DNA of 32,212 nt from Bacteroidia bacterium (GCA_030432405.1 JAUIHG010000018.1:1-32212), one strand, 5' to 3'; positions 25,801-32,212 are shown, counted from the stretch's first letter. The notes: generated by a model not told the origin, from the sequence alone. A program made the numbers and translations.

Positions 25801-26417
25801 CCGACCATCAGCGCGATGAACAGCAGCCAGCGGTCGCCGTCGGGGTGGTCCGCCACGCGGTCCCATTTGGTCATGGCCCAGAAAATCAGGGCGTAGAAGA
25901 AGGTGGCCAGGGCGTAGACTTCGGCCTCCACGGCCGAAAACCACAGCGAGGTCATGAAGGTGCCCACACCGGCACCGATAAGCCCCGCACCAATGGCCGC
26001 CGCACTGCGGCCTTTGTTCATGGCCATATTGGTCGTATCCATGCCCACGCCGGTATCCACGTCCACGTCTTCGCCGGAGGCGACGGCTTCACGCGGCTGG
26101 GCCAGGACCTTCTGGGCAAAGTAGGTGATGCTCCAGAAGAGGAAGAGGATGCTGAACGAGGAGCTGAGCGCCGAGAAGACGTTCATCATCGTGGCCGCGT
26201 TGGCGGCACCGCCCCCCAGCACGATGAACAGGCGACCGACCATCAGAAAGATCGGCGCGCCCGGCGGGTGCACCACCTGCAGTTTGTGGGCGGCCGAGAT
26301 GAACTCGCCACAGTCCCAGAAGCTGGCGGTGGCTTCCATGGACAGCAGGTAGACGGCCGTGGCAAAGGCAAACACGAGCCAGCCCACCAGGTTGTTCATG
26401 CGTTGGAATTGCTGCAT
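22839..26417 (-). CDS. DUF2723 domain membrane protein (GT-C glycosyltransferase-like)
   Basis: A 1192-residue protein from the ATG at 26417; an ATG at 26399 is also possible, while earlier codons are excluded by the promoter at 26513-26520. The N-terminal half carries the DUF2723 signature. YLLSMEATASFWDCGEFISA contains the conserved Asp-x-Gly-Glu, and KLQVVHPPGAPIFLMVGRL follows. More than ten membrane helices follow, with large loops facing outward (RYFMWNFSGRQNDDQGF). The last 350 residues are soluble and helical, TPR-like at the end. By family, it is a Bacteroidota protein related to protein O-mannosyltransferase-type GT-C enzymes and is expected to glycosylate exported proteins from a lipid-linked donor; the target is unknown. 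A perfect TTCGCC palindrome lies inside at 25510-25525 and a near copy at 26070-26084. Confidence 0.88.
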   Translation of the reverse strand: MQQFQRMNNLVGWLVFAFATAVYLLSMEATASFWDCGEFISAAHKLQVVHPPGAPIFLMVGRLFIVLGGGAANAATMMNVFSALSSSFSILFLFWSITYFAQKVLAQPREAVASGEDVDVDTGVGMDTTNMAMNKGRSAAAIGAGLIGAGVGTFMTSLWFSAVEAEVYALATFFYALIFWAMTKWDRVADHPDGDRWLLFIALMVGMAGGSHLLSLLVLPAVVFMYYFRKFEVTPKGVLAATGVALGSLIFILYFVLDAFVAIAAKLDVAMVNGMGLPFGTGIVLFSIVAVGGLAFGIRQTAKNGTKWLNTALLSVVFLLMGFSSYAMVLVRASAEPSINMNGITDVHSFLSYLKREQYGSRSLFKGTYFTARPLQVEDGAPIYRKGEDDYELVGHKQSYVYDVEKVYGSQFQAAAAQQPELRLLAERNKETILPRMGSPEGRHLNMYYAFLGLDQQAGENYVPNFRDNMRFMFSYQFGHMFWRYFMWNFSGRQNDDQGFLADGYKNGNWITGLPFIDQAKHPQLKDLPYTQKQQQAYDRYFLLPFILGLLGMVWQFRNDRNGFVIVFLFWLFMGIINIVNMNQPPIEPRERDYALVGAFFAFAMWVGMGLLALWEIGKKRMAVLPEYAGGMSVLLILLFIFGLTRYALTPWIYVAIFSLAVAGALGALSMGLSATLGRGPGRAWALTGVLALVPLLMGFQNWDNHDRSNRTFARDVAGNYLESCLPNAILFTQGDNDTYPLWYAQEVEGIRTDIRIINLSLLGVDWYINTLRKKVNDAPAIPMTLTREDVQADNNVFIEWNEESPYKDRRIEVDRFVASIRENPNPYVPTKKISIPVDRQKVIESGMVTEDEIPYIPNALSVNLAKRNLYKNDLMVLDIIGATDWDRPIYFAMTVQTDAFLGLQKYFRHDGMCYQFSPVEKPDAGGRATGYRQSMNTDVMYDIIMSDKFRFGGVEKGEPIYRDPSAQNAILTVKYLLFQQLAFDLIAEADRAEQVARMLGAGADSIALGINLETGSPADQAANKRAMAGEVLDRMLEKFPPEALPYDINMLATANLLADLGKTEQSVAVLDETAKVVGAELDWLLTLNGETSDNTWVQYLRELFGGQPAQGQLTCAGPGSLQRMGTMGTAASIILLYEDLDQPEKAEAFRAECAASFTSHQPIQWAPYIHQSCKRLIQQTFGVGGAANTGS
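25510..25525. repeat. TTCGCC-GTTT-GGCGAA palindrome, intragenic copy
   Basis: Perfect 6-base arms with spacer GTTT inside the DUF2723 gene. Confidence 0.65.
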
Positions 26418-26512
26418 GGTGCGGTATTGAGAAGCAGGGGATGTGCGGGGTGAGGCAGAAGTGGAGGCGGAGGCGCCAAAAAGGGCATACGGGGGCCTCC
26501 GCAGAAGACCGA

Positions 26513-26520
26513 CAAAAATA
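26513..26520 (-). promoter_or_regulatory. -7 promoter element for the DUF2723 gene
   Basis: The minus strand reads TATTTTTG, a perfect TAnnTTTG match, giving a leader of about 90 bases to the ATG at 26417. Confidence 0.55.
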
Positions 26521-26667
26521 CACAACCGCGCCCGCCCCCCTGACGCCATTTTGGCGGGCATTTGCCAGTCCGCTTGTGGCCGGTTTTTCAGGCCCTTTGG
26601 CCCGTTTCCGCGCCGAATTTTGGCGCTTTTTTTGCCCCGCCCCCTTTACCATATGCCAAAGGGCGGC

Positions 26668-26675
26668 TATTTTTG
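26668..26675 (+). promoter_or_regulatory. -7 promoter element for tRNA-Gln
   Basis: TATTTTTG matches TAnnTTTG and lies 43 bases before the mature tRNA 5' end, leaving a leader of roughly 36 bases. It is divergent from the DUF2723 promoter. Confidence 0.5.
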
Positions 26676-26717
26676 CCCTCCGTTCTTGCACAGGCCTCTT
26701 TTTGGAGGCCGTCTTTC

Positions 26718-26791
26718 AGGCCCATGGTGTAACTGGTTAACACGTCTGGTTTTGGTCCAGAAGAGTCAGGGTTCGAGTCCTTGTGGGCCTA
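26718..26791 (+). tRNA. trnQ: tRNA-Gln (anticodon TTG)
   Basis: A complete cloverleaf can be drawn. Acceptor AGGCCCA pairs with TGGGCCT (26784-26790), the D stem is GTGT/ACAC, and the anticodon stem TCTGG/CCAGA has the loop TTTTGGT, anticodon TTG at 26752-26754. The T arm is CAGGG-TTCGAGT-CCTTG and the discriminator is A26791. The 3' CCA is not encoded (CAC follows). Confidence 0.93.
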
Positions 26792-26796
26792 CACCG

Positions 26797-26811
26797 TTCG
26801 CCTCCGGCGAA
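26797..26811. repeat. TTCGCC-TCC-GGCGAA palindrome just after tRNA-Gln
   Basis: Perfect arms with spacer TCC, six bases after the tRNA. A second hairpin, GCGCCG-CTT-CGGCGC, follows at 26818-26832. An imperfect outer pairing (CCGTTCGCCTCC with GGGAGGC-AA-CGAACGG) could enclose both. Confidence 0.75.
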
Positions 26812-26858
26812 TCCCCGGCGCCGCTTCGGCGCGGGAGGCAACGAACGGATCGCATCAC

Positions 26859-26892
26859 AAACCGGGAAGCCAAGCGCTTCCCGGTTTTTTTT
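26859..26892 (+). terminator. Intrinsic terminator of the tRNA-Gln transcript
   Basis: Perfect 11-base arms AAACCGGGAAG (26859-26869) and CTTCCCGGTTT (26877-26887) with a 7-base loop, running into an eight-T tract. Confidence 0.9.
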
Positions 26893-27000
26893 GTGCCCTG
26901 CACGCGTGTGCTGAAATGGCATCAGGCCTGCCGTAGGGAAGGGTGGGCCGGGCCTGCGGCGCATGGCGTCCAGGCCCATCGCATTACAGGGACGGCTTCC

Positions 27001-27008
27001 TATCTTTG
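27001..27008 (+). promoter_or_regulatory. -7 promoter element for prs
   Basis: TATCTTTG is a perfect TAnnTTTG match and gives a leader of about 60 bases to the GTG start at 27074. Its position excludes the earlier in-frame start at 26963. Confidence 0.6.
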
Positions 27009-27073
27009 CAGCCCCTTTCGGAGGCTGGCGCAGCCGCGGCTTCCGAAACCGCCAAGCCCCAAATCCCCGCGCC

Positions 27074-28006
27074 GTGGTCGTCAACGACGTCAAGCTCTTC
27101 TCCGGAACCAAGTCCCAATACCTGGCCGAAAAGATTGCCGACTACTACGGTCAGCCTTTGGGCAAGGTGGTAGTGGAGCGCTTCAGCGACGGGGAATTCC
27201 AGCCCAACCTGCTGGAATCTGTCCGAGGCAACTACGTGTTCCTCATCCAGTCCACGTTTGCCCCAACGGACAACCTCTTTGAGCTGCTGCTGATGATCGA
27301 CGCGGCCCGTCGGGCCAGTTCCACCTACATCACGGCGGTGATGCCCTTCTTCGGCTATGCGCGGCAAGACCGCAAGGACAAGCCCCGCGTGTCGATTGCC
27401 AGCAAGATGGTGGCCAACCTCCTGGTCTCGGCCGGTGCCAACCGGATCATGACCATGGACCTGCACGCCGATCAGATCCAGGGCTTTTTCGACATCCCGA
27501 TGGACCACCTCCAATCCACGGCCGTCTTTTTCCCCTACCTGGAGAAGCTGAACCTGCCCAATATGGTGTTTGCCTCCCCGGACGTGGGCAGCACCAAGCG
27601 CAACCGCAGCTACGCCATCCATTTCAACACCGACCTGGTCATCTGCGACAAGTACCGCAAGAAGGCCAACGAAGTGGCCGAAATGACGGTGATCGGCGAA
27701 GTGCGGGGGAAGGACATTGTCATCATCGACGATATTGTTGACACGGCTGGCACGCTTTGCGCCGCCGCCGATGCCCTGATGGAAAAGGGGGCCAACAGCG
27801 TGCGCGCCTTTGCCACCCACCCGATCCTCTCGGGCAAGGCCTACGAGCGCATCGAACAATCCGCCATCACCGAGCTGATCGTGACCGATACGATCCCGTT
27901 GCAAAACCGTTCGCCCAAGATCAAAGTGGTCTCCGTGGCCAAGTTGTTTGCCCGGGCCATCCGCCATACGCATGAACACCGCTCCATCTCGAGCCTGTTC
28001 ATCTGA
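27074..28006 (+). CDS. prs: Ribose-phosphate pyrophosphokinase
   Basis: A 310-residue protein from the GTG at 27074, which gives MVVNDVKLFSGTKSQYLAEK and the usual family length. It converts ribose 5-phosphate and ATP to PRPP, the precursor of purines, pyrimidines, histidine and tryptophan. Visible signatures are the ATP-binding region RFSDGEFQPNLLESVRG, the flexible-loop segment FFGYARQDRKDKPR, MDLHADQIQGFFDIP with catalytic His, and the PRPP-binding loop DIVIIDDIVDTAGT near residues 211-224. The order prs-rplY-pth is, to my knowledge, a common one in Bacteroidota. Transcription starts from the box at 27001, and a second weak box precedes rplY, so the genes may be read both together and separately. 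Confidence 0.95.
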   Translation: MVVNDVKLFSGTKSQYLAEKIADYYGQPLGKVVVERFSDGEFQPNLLESVRGNYVFLIQSTFAPTDNLFELLLMIDAARRASSTYITAVMPFFGYARQDRKDKPRVSIASKMVANLLVSAGANRIMTMDLHADQIQGFFDIPMDHLQSTAVFFPYLEKLNLPNMVFASPDVGSTKRNRSYAIHFNTDLVICDKYRKKANEVAEMTVIGEVRGKDIVIIDDIVDTAGTLCAAADALMEKGANSVRAFATHPILSGKAYERIEQSAITELIVTDTIPLQNRSPKIKVVSVAKLFARAIRHTHEHRSISSLFI

Positions 28007-28016
28007 TCCCTTAATC

Positions 28017-28024
28017 TGCATTTG
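28017..28024 (+). promoter_or_regulatory. Possible -7 element before rplY
   Basis: TGCATTTG differs from TAnnTTTG at one base and lies 68 bases before the rplY ATG, with a palindrome in between. Confidence 0.3.
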
Positions 28025-28060
28025 TACACCGCTGGGCGCTTCGGAAGGCTGAACAAGGCC

Positions 28061-28075
28061 TTCGCCGGAGGCGAA
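28061..28075. repeat. TTCGCC-GGA-GGCGAA palindrome in the rplY leader
   Basis: Perfect arms, 17 bases before the rplY start codon, where a hairpin could affect ribosome access. It is the reverse complement of the TCC-spacer form. Confidence 0.75.
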
Positions 28076-28092
28076 CAGCAAAACCCCGCGCC

Positions 28093-28737
28093 ATGAAATC
28101 CCTGACCCTCGAAGGCCAGCCGCGCACCGATCTCGGAAAGAAATACGCCCGCCAACTCCGCCGTGAGGACCGGGTACCCTGTGTCCTGTACGGCAAGGGC
28201 GACAACATCCACTTCTCCCTGCCGCGCATTGCGTTCAAGGACCTGATCTACAACCCCGAGTTCCACACCGTGGACATCGTGGTGGACGGCAAGACCGAGT
28301 CGGCCGTGGTCAAGGAAGTGCAGTTTGACCCCGTCAGCGACCACATCACCCACGCCGACTTCCTGAGCCTGGTGCCGGAAAAGGCCATCGTTGTTGATTT
28401 GCCGGTCAAGATTTACGGCAATTCCGTGGGCGTGCGCAACGGCGGCAAGCTGAAGCTCAAGGTGCGGAAGCTGACCGTGAAAACCACCCCCGAACACCTG
28501 GTGGAAACCATCGACGTGGATGTGACCGCGCTGAAGCTCGGCAAGTCCGTGCGCGTCAGCGAGATCAGCCGCGACGGCATGGAAATCCAGAACAACCCCG
28601 GCCTGCCGGTTGTGACCTGTGAGGTCCCGCGCGCCATGCGTGGCGGCGGCGGAGCCGGTGAGGAAGAGGAAGGTGAAGAGGGCGCTGAAGGCGCCGAAGG
28701 CGAAGGCGGCGGCGAAGAGGCCGCAGCCGAAAGCTGA
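28093..28737 (+). CDS. rplY: 50S ribosomal protein L25/general stress protein Ctc
   Basis: A 214-residue long form of L25. Residues 1-95 form the 5S-rRNA-binding domain (SLTLEGQPRTDLGKKYARQL, CVLYGKGDNIHFS, VVKEVQFDPVSDHITHADF). Residues 100-185 are the TL5/Ctc C-terminal beta domain (VDLPVKIYGNSVGVRNGGKL, then LKLGKSVRVSEIS). The last 30 residues are a Gly/Glu/Ala tail (GEEEEGEEGAEGAEG), a variable acidic extension also found in other L25 long forms. It binds 5S rRNA in the large subunit. It lies between prs and pth and is followed by a strong terminator. The acidic tail may be low-complexity and of no set structure. Confidence 0.95.
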   Translation: MKSLTLEGQPRTDLGKKYARQLRREDRVPCVLYGKGDNIHFSLPRIAFKDLIYNPEFHTVDIVVDGKTESAVVKEVQFDPVSDHITHADFLSLVPEKAIVVDLPVKIYGNSVGVRNGGKLKLKVRKLTVKTTPEHLVETIDVDVTALKLGKSVRVSEISRDGMEIQNNPGLPVVTCEVPRAMRGGGGAGEEEEGEEGAEGAEGEGGGEEAAAES

Positions 28738-28795
28738 GCCGACCGTTGAGGTTCAACCTCAGCCCATCACCGTTCCTCGGAACATCAACCGCATC

Positions 28796-28828
28796 AAAGC
28801 CCGGGAGCCTTTTCCCGGGCTTTGTTTT
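28796..28828 (+). terminator. Intrinsic terminator after rplY
   Basis: Perfect 11-base arms AAAGCCCGGGA (28796-28806) and TCCCGGGCTTT (28813-28823), a 6-base loop, then TGTTTT. It separates rplY from pth. Confidence 0.85.
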
Positions 28829-28918
28829 GCCCGGTCCGTTCCTTTGCAAGCCGGTTCCTGGGCCGATTGCCGGACTTATCCCCCTGGCTCCACAGACCAC
28901 GTACCCAACCCGTCCGCC

Positions 28919-29482
28919 ATGCGTTACCTCATCGTCGGCCTCGGCAACATCGGTGCCGAATACGTGCATACCCGGCACAACATCGGCTTTGATGTTGTGG
29001 ACCACATCGCGCGGGAGCGCGAACTGGCCTTTCAATCCGCCCGCCTGGCCGACACGGCCGAGTTCCGCTACCGGGGCAAAGTGGTGCAACTCATCAAACC
29101 CAGCACCTACATGAACCGCTCCGGCCGTGCGGTCAAGTATTGGATGGACCAGCACAAACTCGGCCTGGAGCGGGTGCTGGTGGTGGTCGACGACCTGGCA
29201 CTTCCCCTGGGCAAACTGCGCCTGCGCCTCAAGGGATCGGACGCCGGGCACAACGGTCTGGCCGACATCCAGCAGCAACTGGGCACCAACGCCTATCCGC
29301 GCCTGCGCTTCGGCATCGGCGACGAGTTTCCGCGCGGCGGCCAGGTTGATTTTGTGCTGGGGCGCTGGCCCGAGGAAGAGCAGCCTGTGGTGGACGAGCG
29401 CATTCCGGTGGCTGCCGAAGCCATCCTGCGCTACGTGGGCCAGCGGCCGAGCCAGGCCATGGAATGGGCCAACAGCCAATAA
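28919..29482 (+). CDS. pth: Peptidyl-tRNA hydrolase
   Basis: A 187-residue protein of standard length. It cleaves the ester between peptide and tRNA on drop-off products and recycles the tRNA. Active-site features are visible: Asn10 in LIVGLGNIG, catalytic His20 in HTRHNIGFDVVD, Asn66 in KPSTYMNRSG, the VVVDDLALPLG segment around Asp91-92, and Asn112 in GSDAGHNGL. The start ATG at 28919 gives the canonical MRYLIVGLGN. A long upstream open stretch in the same frame overlaps rplY and the terminator and is not coding. A TTCCTTTG at 28839-28846, one mismatch from TAnnTTTG, is the likeliest own promoter. Confidence 0.95.
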   Translation: MRYLIVGLGNIGAEYVHTRHNIGFDVVDHIARERELAFQSARLADTAEFRYRGKVVQLIKPSTYMNRSGRAVKYWMDQHKLGLERVLVVVDDLALPLGKLRLRLKGSDAGHNGLADIQQQLGTNAYPRLRFGIGDEFPRGGQVDFVLGRWPEEEQPVVDERIPVAAEAILRYVGQRPSQAMEWANSQ

Positions 29483-29542
29483 GGCGCGGTTCAGGCCTTG
29501 GGTGGTTTTGCCGTGGTTTTTGAGGGGCTTTTTGGGCTGGTT

Positions 29543-29558
29543 TTCGCCGGTAGGCGAA
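29543..29558. repeat. TTCGCC-GGTA-GGCGAA palindrome between pth and the FAA hydrolase gene
   Basis: Perfect 6-base arms with a 4-base spacer, about 44 bases upstream of the next -7 box. Apart from this and the promoter, nothing was seen in 29483-29656. Confidence 0.7.
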
Positions 29559-29601
29559 GGCGGGAAATGCGTTTTGAAGCGCTGCGCAAATGCACCCGGC
29601 G

Positions 29602-29609
29602 TAGTTTTG
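29602..29609 (+). promoter_or_regulatory. -7 promoter element for the FAA hydrolase gene
   Basis: TAGTTTTG is a perfect TAnnTTTG match, giving a leader of about 40 bases before the ATG at 29657. The bases after it (GCCGGAGGC) look like half of the palindrome family. Confidence 0.55.
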
Positions 29610-29656
29610 CCGGAGGCCCGCCGGGATCGGCGCGGACGCCCATTTTCCAGCATGCC

Positions 29657-30364
29657 ATGACCTGTTACTGCATCGGCCGCAACTACCGGGAACACGCCAA
29701 AGAGCTGAACAATCCGGTGCCCGAACGCCCCATCGTGTTCAGCAAACCCGCTTCGGCCGTGCGCTTGCCGGGCCAGGGGGCGCCTTATCCGCCCTTTACC
29801 CGGGATTTGCATTTTGAAACCGAACTGGTGCTGCGCGTCGGCATGGAGGCCCGCAAGCTGTCCGAAAGCGATGCCTGGCAGGCCGTGGATGCCATTACCC
29901 TGGGGCTGGACCTGACGGCCCGCGATGTGCAGGCCGAATGCAAGGAAAAGGGGCATCCCTGGGAAGTGGCCAAGGCCTGGGACGGCAGCGCGCCGATCGG
30001 GCGTTTTGTGGACGTGCCCGAGGCCCTGCGCACCGACGGGGTGGCGTTTGCAGCTTACCGCAACGGGCGGCGGGTCCAGCTTGGCCATACGGCCGATATG
30101 CTCTTTCCGATTCCTGCCCTGCTGGTGTACCTTACGCGCTTCTTTACCTTGATGCCTGGCGATCTGGTGTTTACCGGCACGCCTTCCGGGGTAGGACCGG
30201 TGCAAAGCGGGGACCGTTTCCAGGCCTTTCTGCTGCCGGAGTTGTCGCCCAACGGCATGCAGTCCGATGCGCCGCCGGAGGCCTTGCCTTCGCCGGATGG
30301 CCCAAAATCCGAACGCGCCTTGCTGCAACAAATGCTGCTGGATGTCGAAATACAAGAGGGCTAG
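29657..30364 (+). CDS. Fumarylacetoacetate hydrolase family protein (FAHD1-like)
   Basis: A 235-residue protein starting MTCYCIGRNYREHAKELNNP, the usual N-terminus of short FAHD1-type members. The open frame upstream to 29498 is excluded by the promoter. Metal-binding residues are visible in LHFETELVLRVG (Glu54, Glu56) and GLDLTARDVQ (Asp85). Other conserved regions are HPWEVAKAWDGSAPIG and the C-terminal DLVFTGTPSGVGPVQSGD. Relatives hydrolyse acylpyruvates or decarboxylate oxaloacetate; which applies here cannot be told. The E1 gene follows after 85 bases on the same strand without a clear promoter or terminator between, so co-transcription is likely. Confidence 0.9.
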   Translation: MTCYCIGRNYREHAKELNNPVPERPIVFSKPASAVRLPGQGAPYPPFTRDLHFETELVLRVGMEARKLSESDAWQAVDAITLGLDLTARDVQAECKEKGHPWEVAKAWDGSAPIGRFVDVPEALRTDGVAFAAYRNGRRVQLGHTADMLFPIPALLVYLTRFFTLMPGDLVFTGTPSGVGPVQSGDRFQAFLLPELSPNGMQSDAPPEALPSPDGPKSERALLQQMLLDVEIQEG

Positions 30365-30449
30365 ATCCAGCAACGCCTGCTGCCTGCACGGGCAAGCGCC
30401 TCGTTTTCAGCCACAAGCACCCGACGCCCGCTAGAACCCAAAGCGCCCA

Positions 30450-32212
30450 ATGGCCAAGCCTTCCTCCACCGCTGCAATGGACGCTTCCGCACCCGCAAAG
30501 TTGATCGCCGATCCGGACACCGCGCTGCTGGCCTGGCGCCATATGTGCCGTTCGGCCGCCATGGCGGCCACCTACGACAAAAACCGCACGATTTGCTACT
30601 ACGTGCACGCCAACGCGCGCGGGCACGAGGCCATCCAAATTGCGGCGGGCATGCAATTGGAGCCCCACGACTGGGTGTCGCCCTACTACCGCGACGATGC
30701 CATTCTGCTGGGCTGCGGTTGGGCGCCTTCCGAGCTGATGCTGCAATTGATTGCCAAGGGCACCGATCCCTTCAGTGCGGGCCGCAGCTATTACGGCCAT
30801 GCCTGTTCGCGCAATCCCGCCCATCCCAAGATGCTGCACCAGTCTTCGGCCACCGGCATGCAGGCCATTCCCACCACCGGCATTGCGCAAGCGCTGGCCT
30901 ACCGGGAGCGACAGGGCCTGGCATTGGACGGTCCCAACCCCATTGCAGTCTGTTCCTTGGGCGATGCCTCGATGACCGAAGGCGAGGTGGCCGAAGCCCT
31001 GCAGTTTGCCACGCTGCGCGAATTGCCCATCGTCTACCTCGTGCAGGACAACGACTGGGGCATTTCCGTATCCGCCGAGGAAGGGCGGACCATGAACGCG
31101 TATGAATACGCGGCCGGCTTCAAGGGCCTTGGCCGCGAGACGGTGGACGGGGCGGATTTCGCCGCCTCCTGGGCGGCGGTCCAGGAGGTTTACGCGTGGG
31201 TACGCGAACACCGCAAGCCGGTCTTGCTGCACGCCCGCGTGCCGCTGTTGGGCCACCATACCTCCGGGGTGCGCAAGGACATGTACCGGCCAGAGGAGGA
31301 TCTGGCCGAACACGCTACCCGCGACCCCAAACCGCGCATGCGCCAGTGGCTGGAGGAAAAGGGCTTTGACGCCGGCCAACTCGACGCCATTGAGGCGGAA
31401 GCCGCCGAAGAAATCGAGGCCGCCTTCCAGGCTACCGTGGAAGCGCCCGAACCCGATCCGGTCCACATCGCCGAACATGTGTTTGCCCCCACCCCGGTGA
31501 CCGAGGAAGTGGGGCAACGCGTACCGGAGGACTCGGGCAAGGCCATCATGGTCGACGCCGCACTGCACGCCATCCGCGAGATCCTCGAACGCCACCCCGA
31601 AGCCGTGTTCTATGGCCAGGATGTGGGACGCCGCCTGGGCGGTGTGTTCCGTGAAGCGGCCCTGCTGGCCCAGCGCTTCGGCGACGAACGCGTCTTCAAC
31701 ACCGCCATCCAGGAAGCCTACCTGATCGGCTCCACGGCCGGCATGTCCGCCGCGGGCTGCAAGCCCATTGTGGAGGTGCAGTTTGCCGACTACATCTGGC
31801 CGGGCATCAACCAGCTGGTCTCCGAGCTCAGCAAATCCTGCTACCTGAGCAACGGGCAATTCCCCGTGCAGGCGCTGATCCGCGTACCCATCGGGGCCTA
31901 CGGTTCCGGCGGGCCTTACCACAGCGGCAGCGTGGAATCGGCCCTGCTGTCCATCCGCGGCATCAAGGTCTGTTATCCGTCCAACGCCGCCGACATGAAG
32001 GGCCTGCTCAAGGCGGCCTTTGCCGATCCCAACCCGGTGGTCATGCTGGAGCACAAGGGCCTTTACTGGTCCAAGGTGCCGGGCACCAACGCCGCCAAGG
32101 TCATCGAGCCCGACGCGGACTATATGCTGCCTCTGGGCCGCGCCGCTGTTACGGTAGCCGCTTCGCCGGAGGCGGTGGAAAACGGGGAATCCGTGGGGGT
32201 GATCACCTACGG
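30450..32212 (+). CDS. Fused 2-oxoacid dehydrogenase E1 component, alpha and beta in one chain (3' end cut by window)
   Basis: The frame is open from the ATG at 30450 to the window end (587 complete codons). Residues about 25-330 are the alpha part: YYVHANARGHEAIQIAAGMQ, the thiamine-diphosphate motif from Gly171-Asp172 (SLGDASMTEGE) to Asn201 in QDNDWGIS, and LLGHHTSGVRKDMYR. From about residue 362 the beta part starts (AIMVDAALHAIREILE, YGQDVGRRLGGVF, FNTAIQEAYLIGSTAGMS, GAYGSGGPYHSGSVES). This alpha-beta fusion is typical of Bacteroidota 'dehydrogenase E1 component' proteins. It would decarboxylate a 2-oxoacid, branched-chain or pyruvate, for transfer to an E2 lipoyl domain encoded elsewhere. 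The substrate is not resolved, and perhaps 80-100 residues are missing at the C-terminus. Confidence 0.9.
   Translation, partial: MAKPSSTAAMDASAPAKLIADPDTALLAWRHMCRSAAMAATYDKNRTICYYVHANARGHEAIQIAAGMQLEPHDWVSPYYRDDAILLGCGWAPSELMLQLIAKGTDPFSAGRSYYGHACSRNPAHPKMLHQSSATGMQAIPTTGIAQALAYRERQGLALDGPNPIAVCSLGDASMTEGEVAEALQFATLRELPIVYLVQDNDWGISVSAEEGRTMNAYEYAAGFKGLGRETVDGADFAASWAAVQEVYAWVREHRKPVLLHARVPLLGHHTSGVRKDMYRPEEDLAEHATRDPKPRMRQWLEEKGFDAGQLDAIEAEAAEEIEAAFQATVEAPEPDPVHIAEHVFAPTPVTEEVGQRVPEDSGKAIMVDAALHAIREILERHPEAVFYGQDVGRRLGGVFREAALLAQRFGDERVFNTAIQEAYLIGSTAGMSAAGCKPIVEVQFADYIWPGINQLVSELSKSCYLSNGQFPVQALIRVPIGAYGSGGPYHSGSVESALLSIRGIKVCYPSNAADMKGLLKAAFADPNPVVMLEHKGLYWSKVPGTNAAKVIEPDADYMLPLGRAAVTVAASPEAVENGESVGVITY

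Noticed and set aside
24300..26453. A 717-codon open frame on the plus strand opposite the DUF2723 gene
   Set aside because: It is antisense to a well-supported membrane protein, is a low-complexity His/Gln/Gly/Val-rich product of high-GC third positions, and has no promoter.

Overview
The window looks like chromosomal DNA of a high-GC member of the Bacteroidota. Most genes run near or above 60% GC. The evidence for the phylum is: a Bacteroidota-type -7 promoter element (TAnnTTTG) upstream of many genes, two secreted proteins with type IX secretion (T9SS) C-terminal sorting domains, DUF2723 and YfhO-family membrane proteins, a DUF4625 lipoprotein beside a TonB-dependent receptor, a TPR gene next to phosphosulfolactate synthase, and a fused 2-oxoacid dehydrogenase E1 alpha/beta. 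The order or family cannot be fixed from this sequence alone. I see no IS element, prophage, CRISPR array or rRNA.

Layout. 1-1765: partial phosphosulfolactate synthase and a TPR protein (minus strand). 2055-3599: an ALDH7-family aldehyde dehydrogenase. 3680-5107: a polysaccharide-deacetylase-like protein. 5191-7638: two DNRLRE-type secreted proteins with T9SS sorting domains, separated by an AT-rich 400-base spacer. 7770-16429: a surface-glycan neighbourhood with a flippase, a PIG-L deacetylase, a beta-propeller orphan, a GT4 glycosyltransferase, a methyltransferase and a YfhO-family membrane protein. 16601-17554: a short-chain L-threonine 3-dehydrogenase. 17664-21847: a likely metal-acquisition locus (DUF4625 lipoprotein, TonB-dependent receptor, His/Asp-rich lipoprotein). 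22020-26417: rlmB and a DUF2723 membrane protein. 26718-29482: tRNA-Gln, prs, rplY and pth. 29657-32212: an FAA-hydrolase-family protein and a partial fused E1.

Two signals stand out beyond the genes. First, the palindrome TGCAAC-N3-GTTGCA occurs twice, once between the DUF4625 lipoprotein and the TonB receptor and once before the His/Asp-rich lipoprotein, each time on or beside a -7 box. This suggests one repressor controls a three-gene metal-uptake regulon. Second, a dispersed palindrome family (TTCGCC-N-GGCGAA) has eleven copies with perfect arms plus several near copies, both between and inside genes. This is far more than base composition predicts and is unexplained by the proteins encoded.

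The promoters are recognisable mainly by the -7 box; a good -33 TTTG is usually absent. In two cases the -7 box lies so close to the ATG that the mRNA is probably leaderless.
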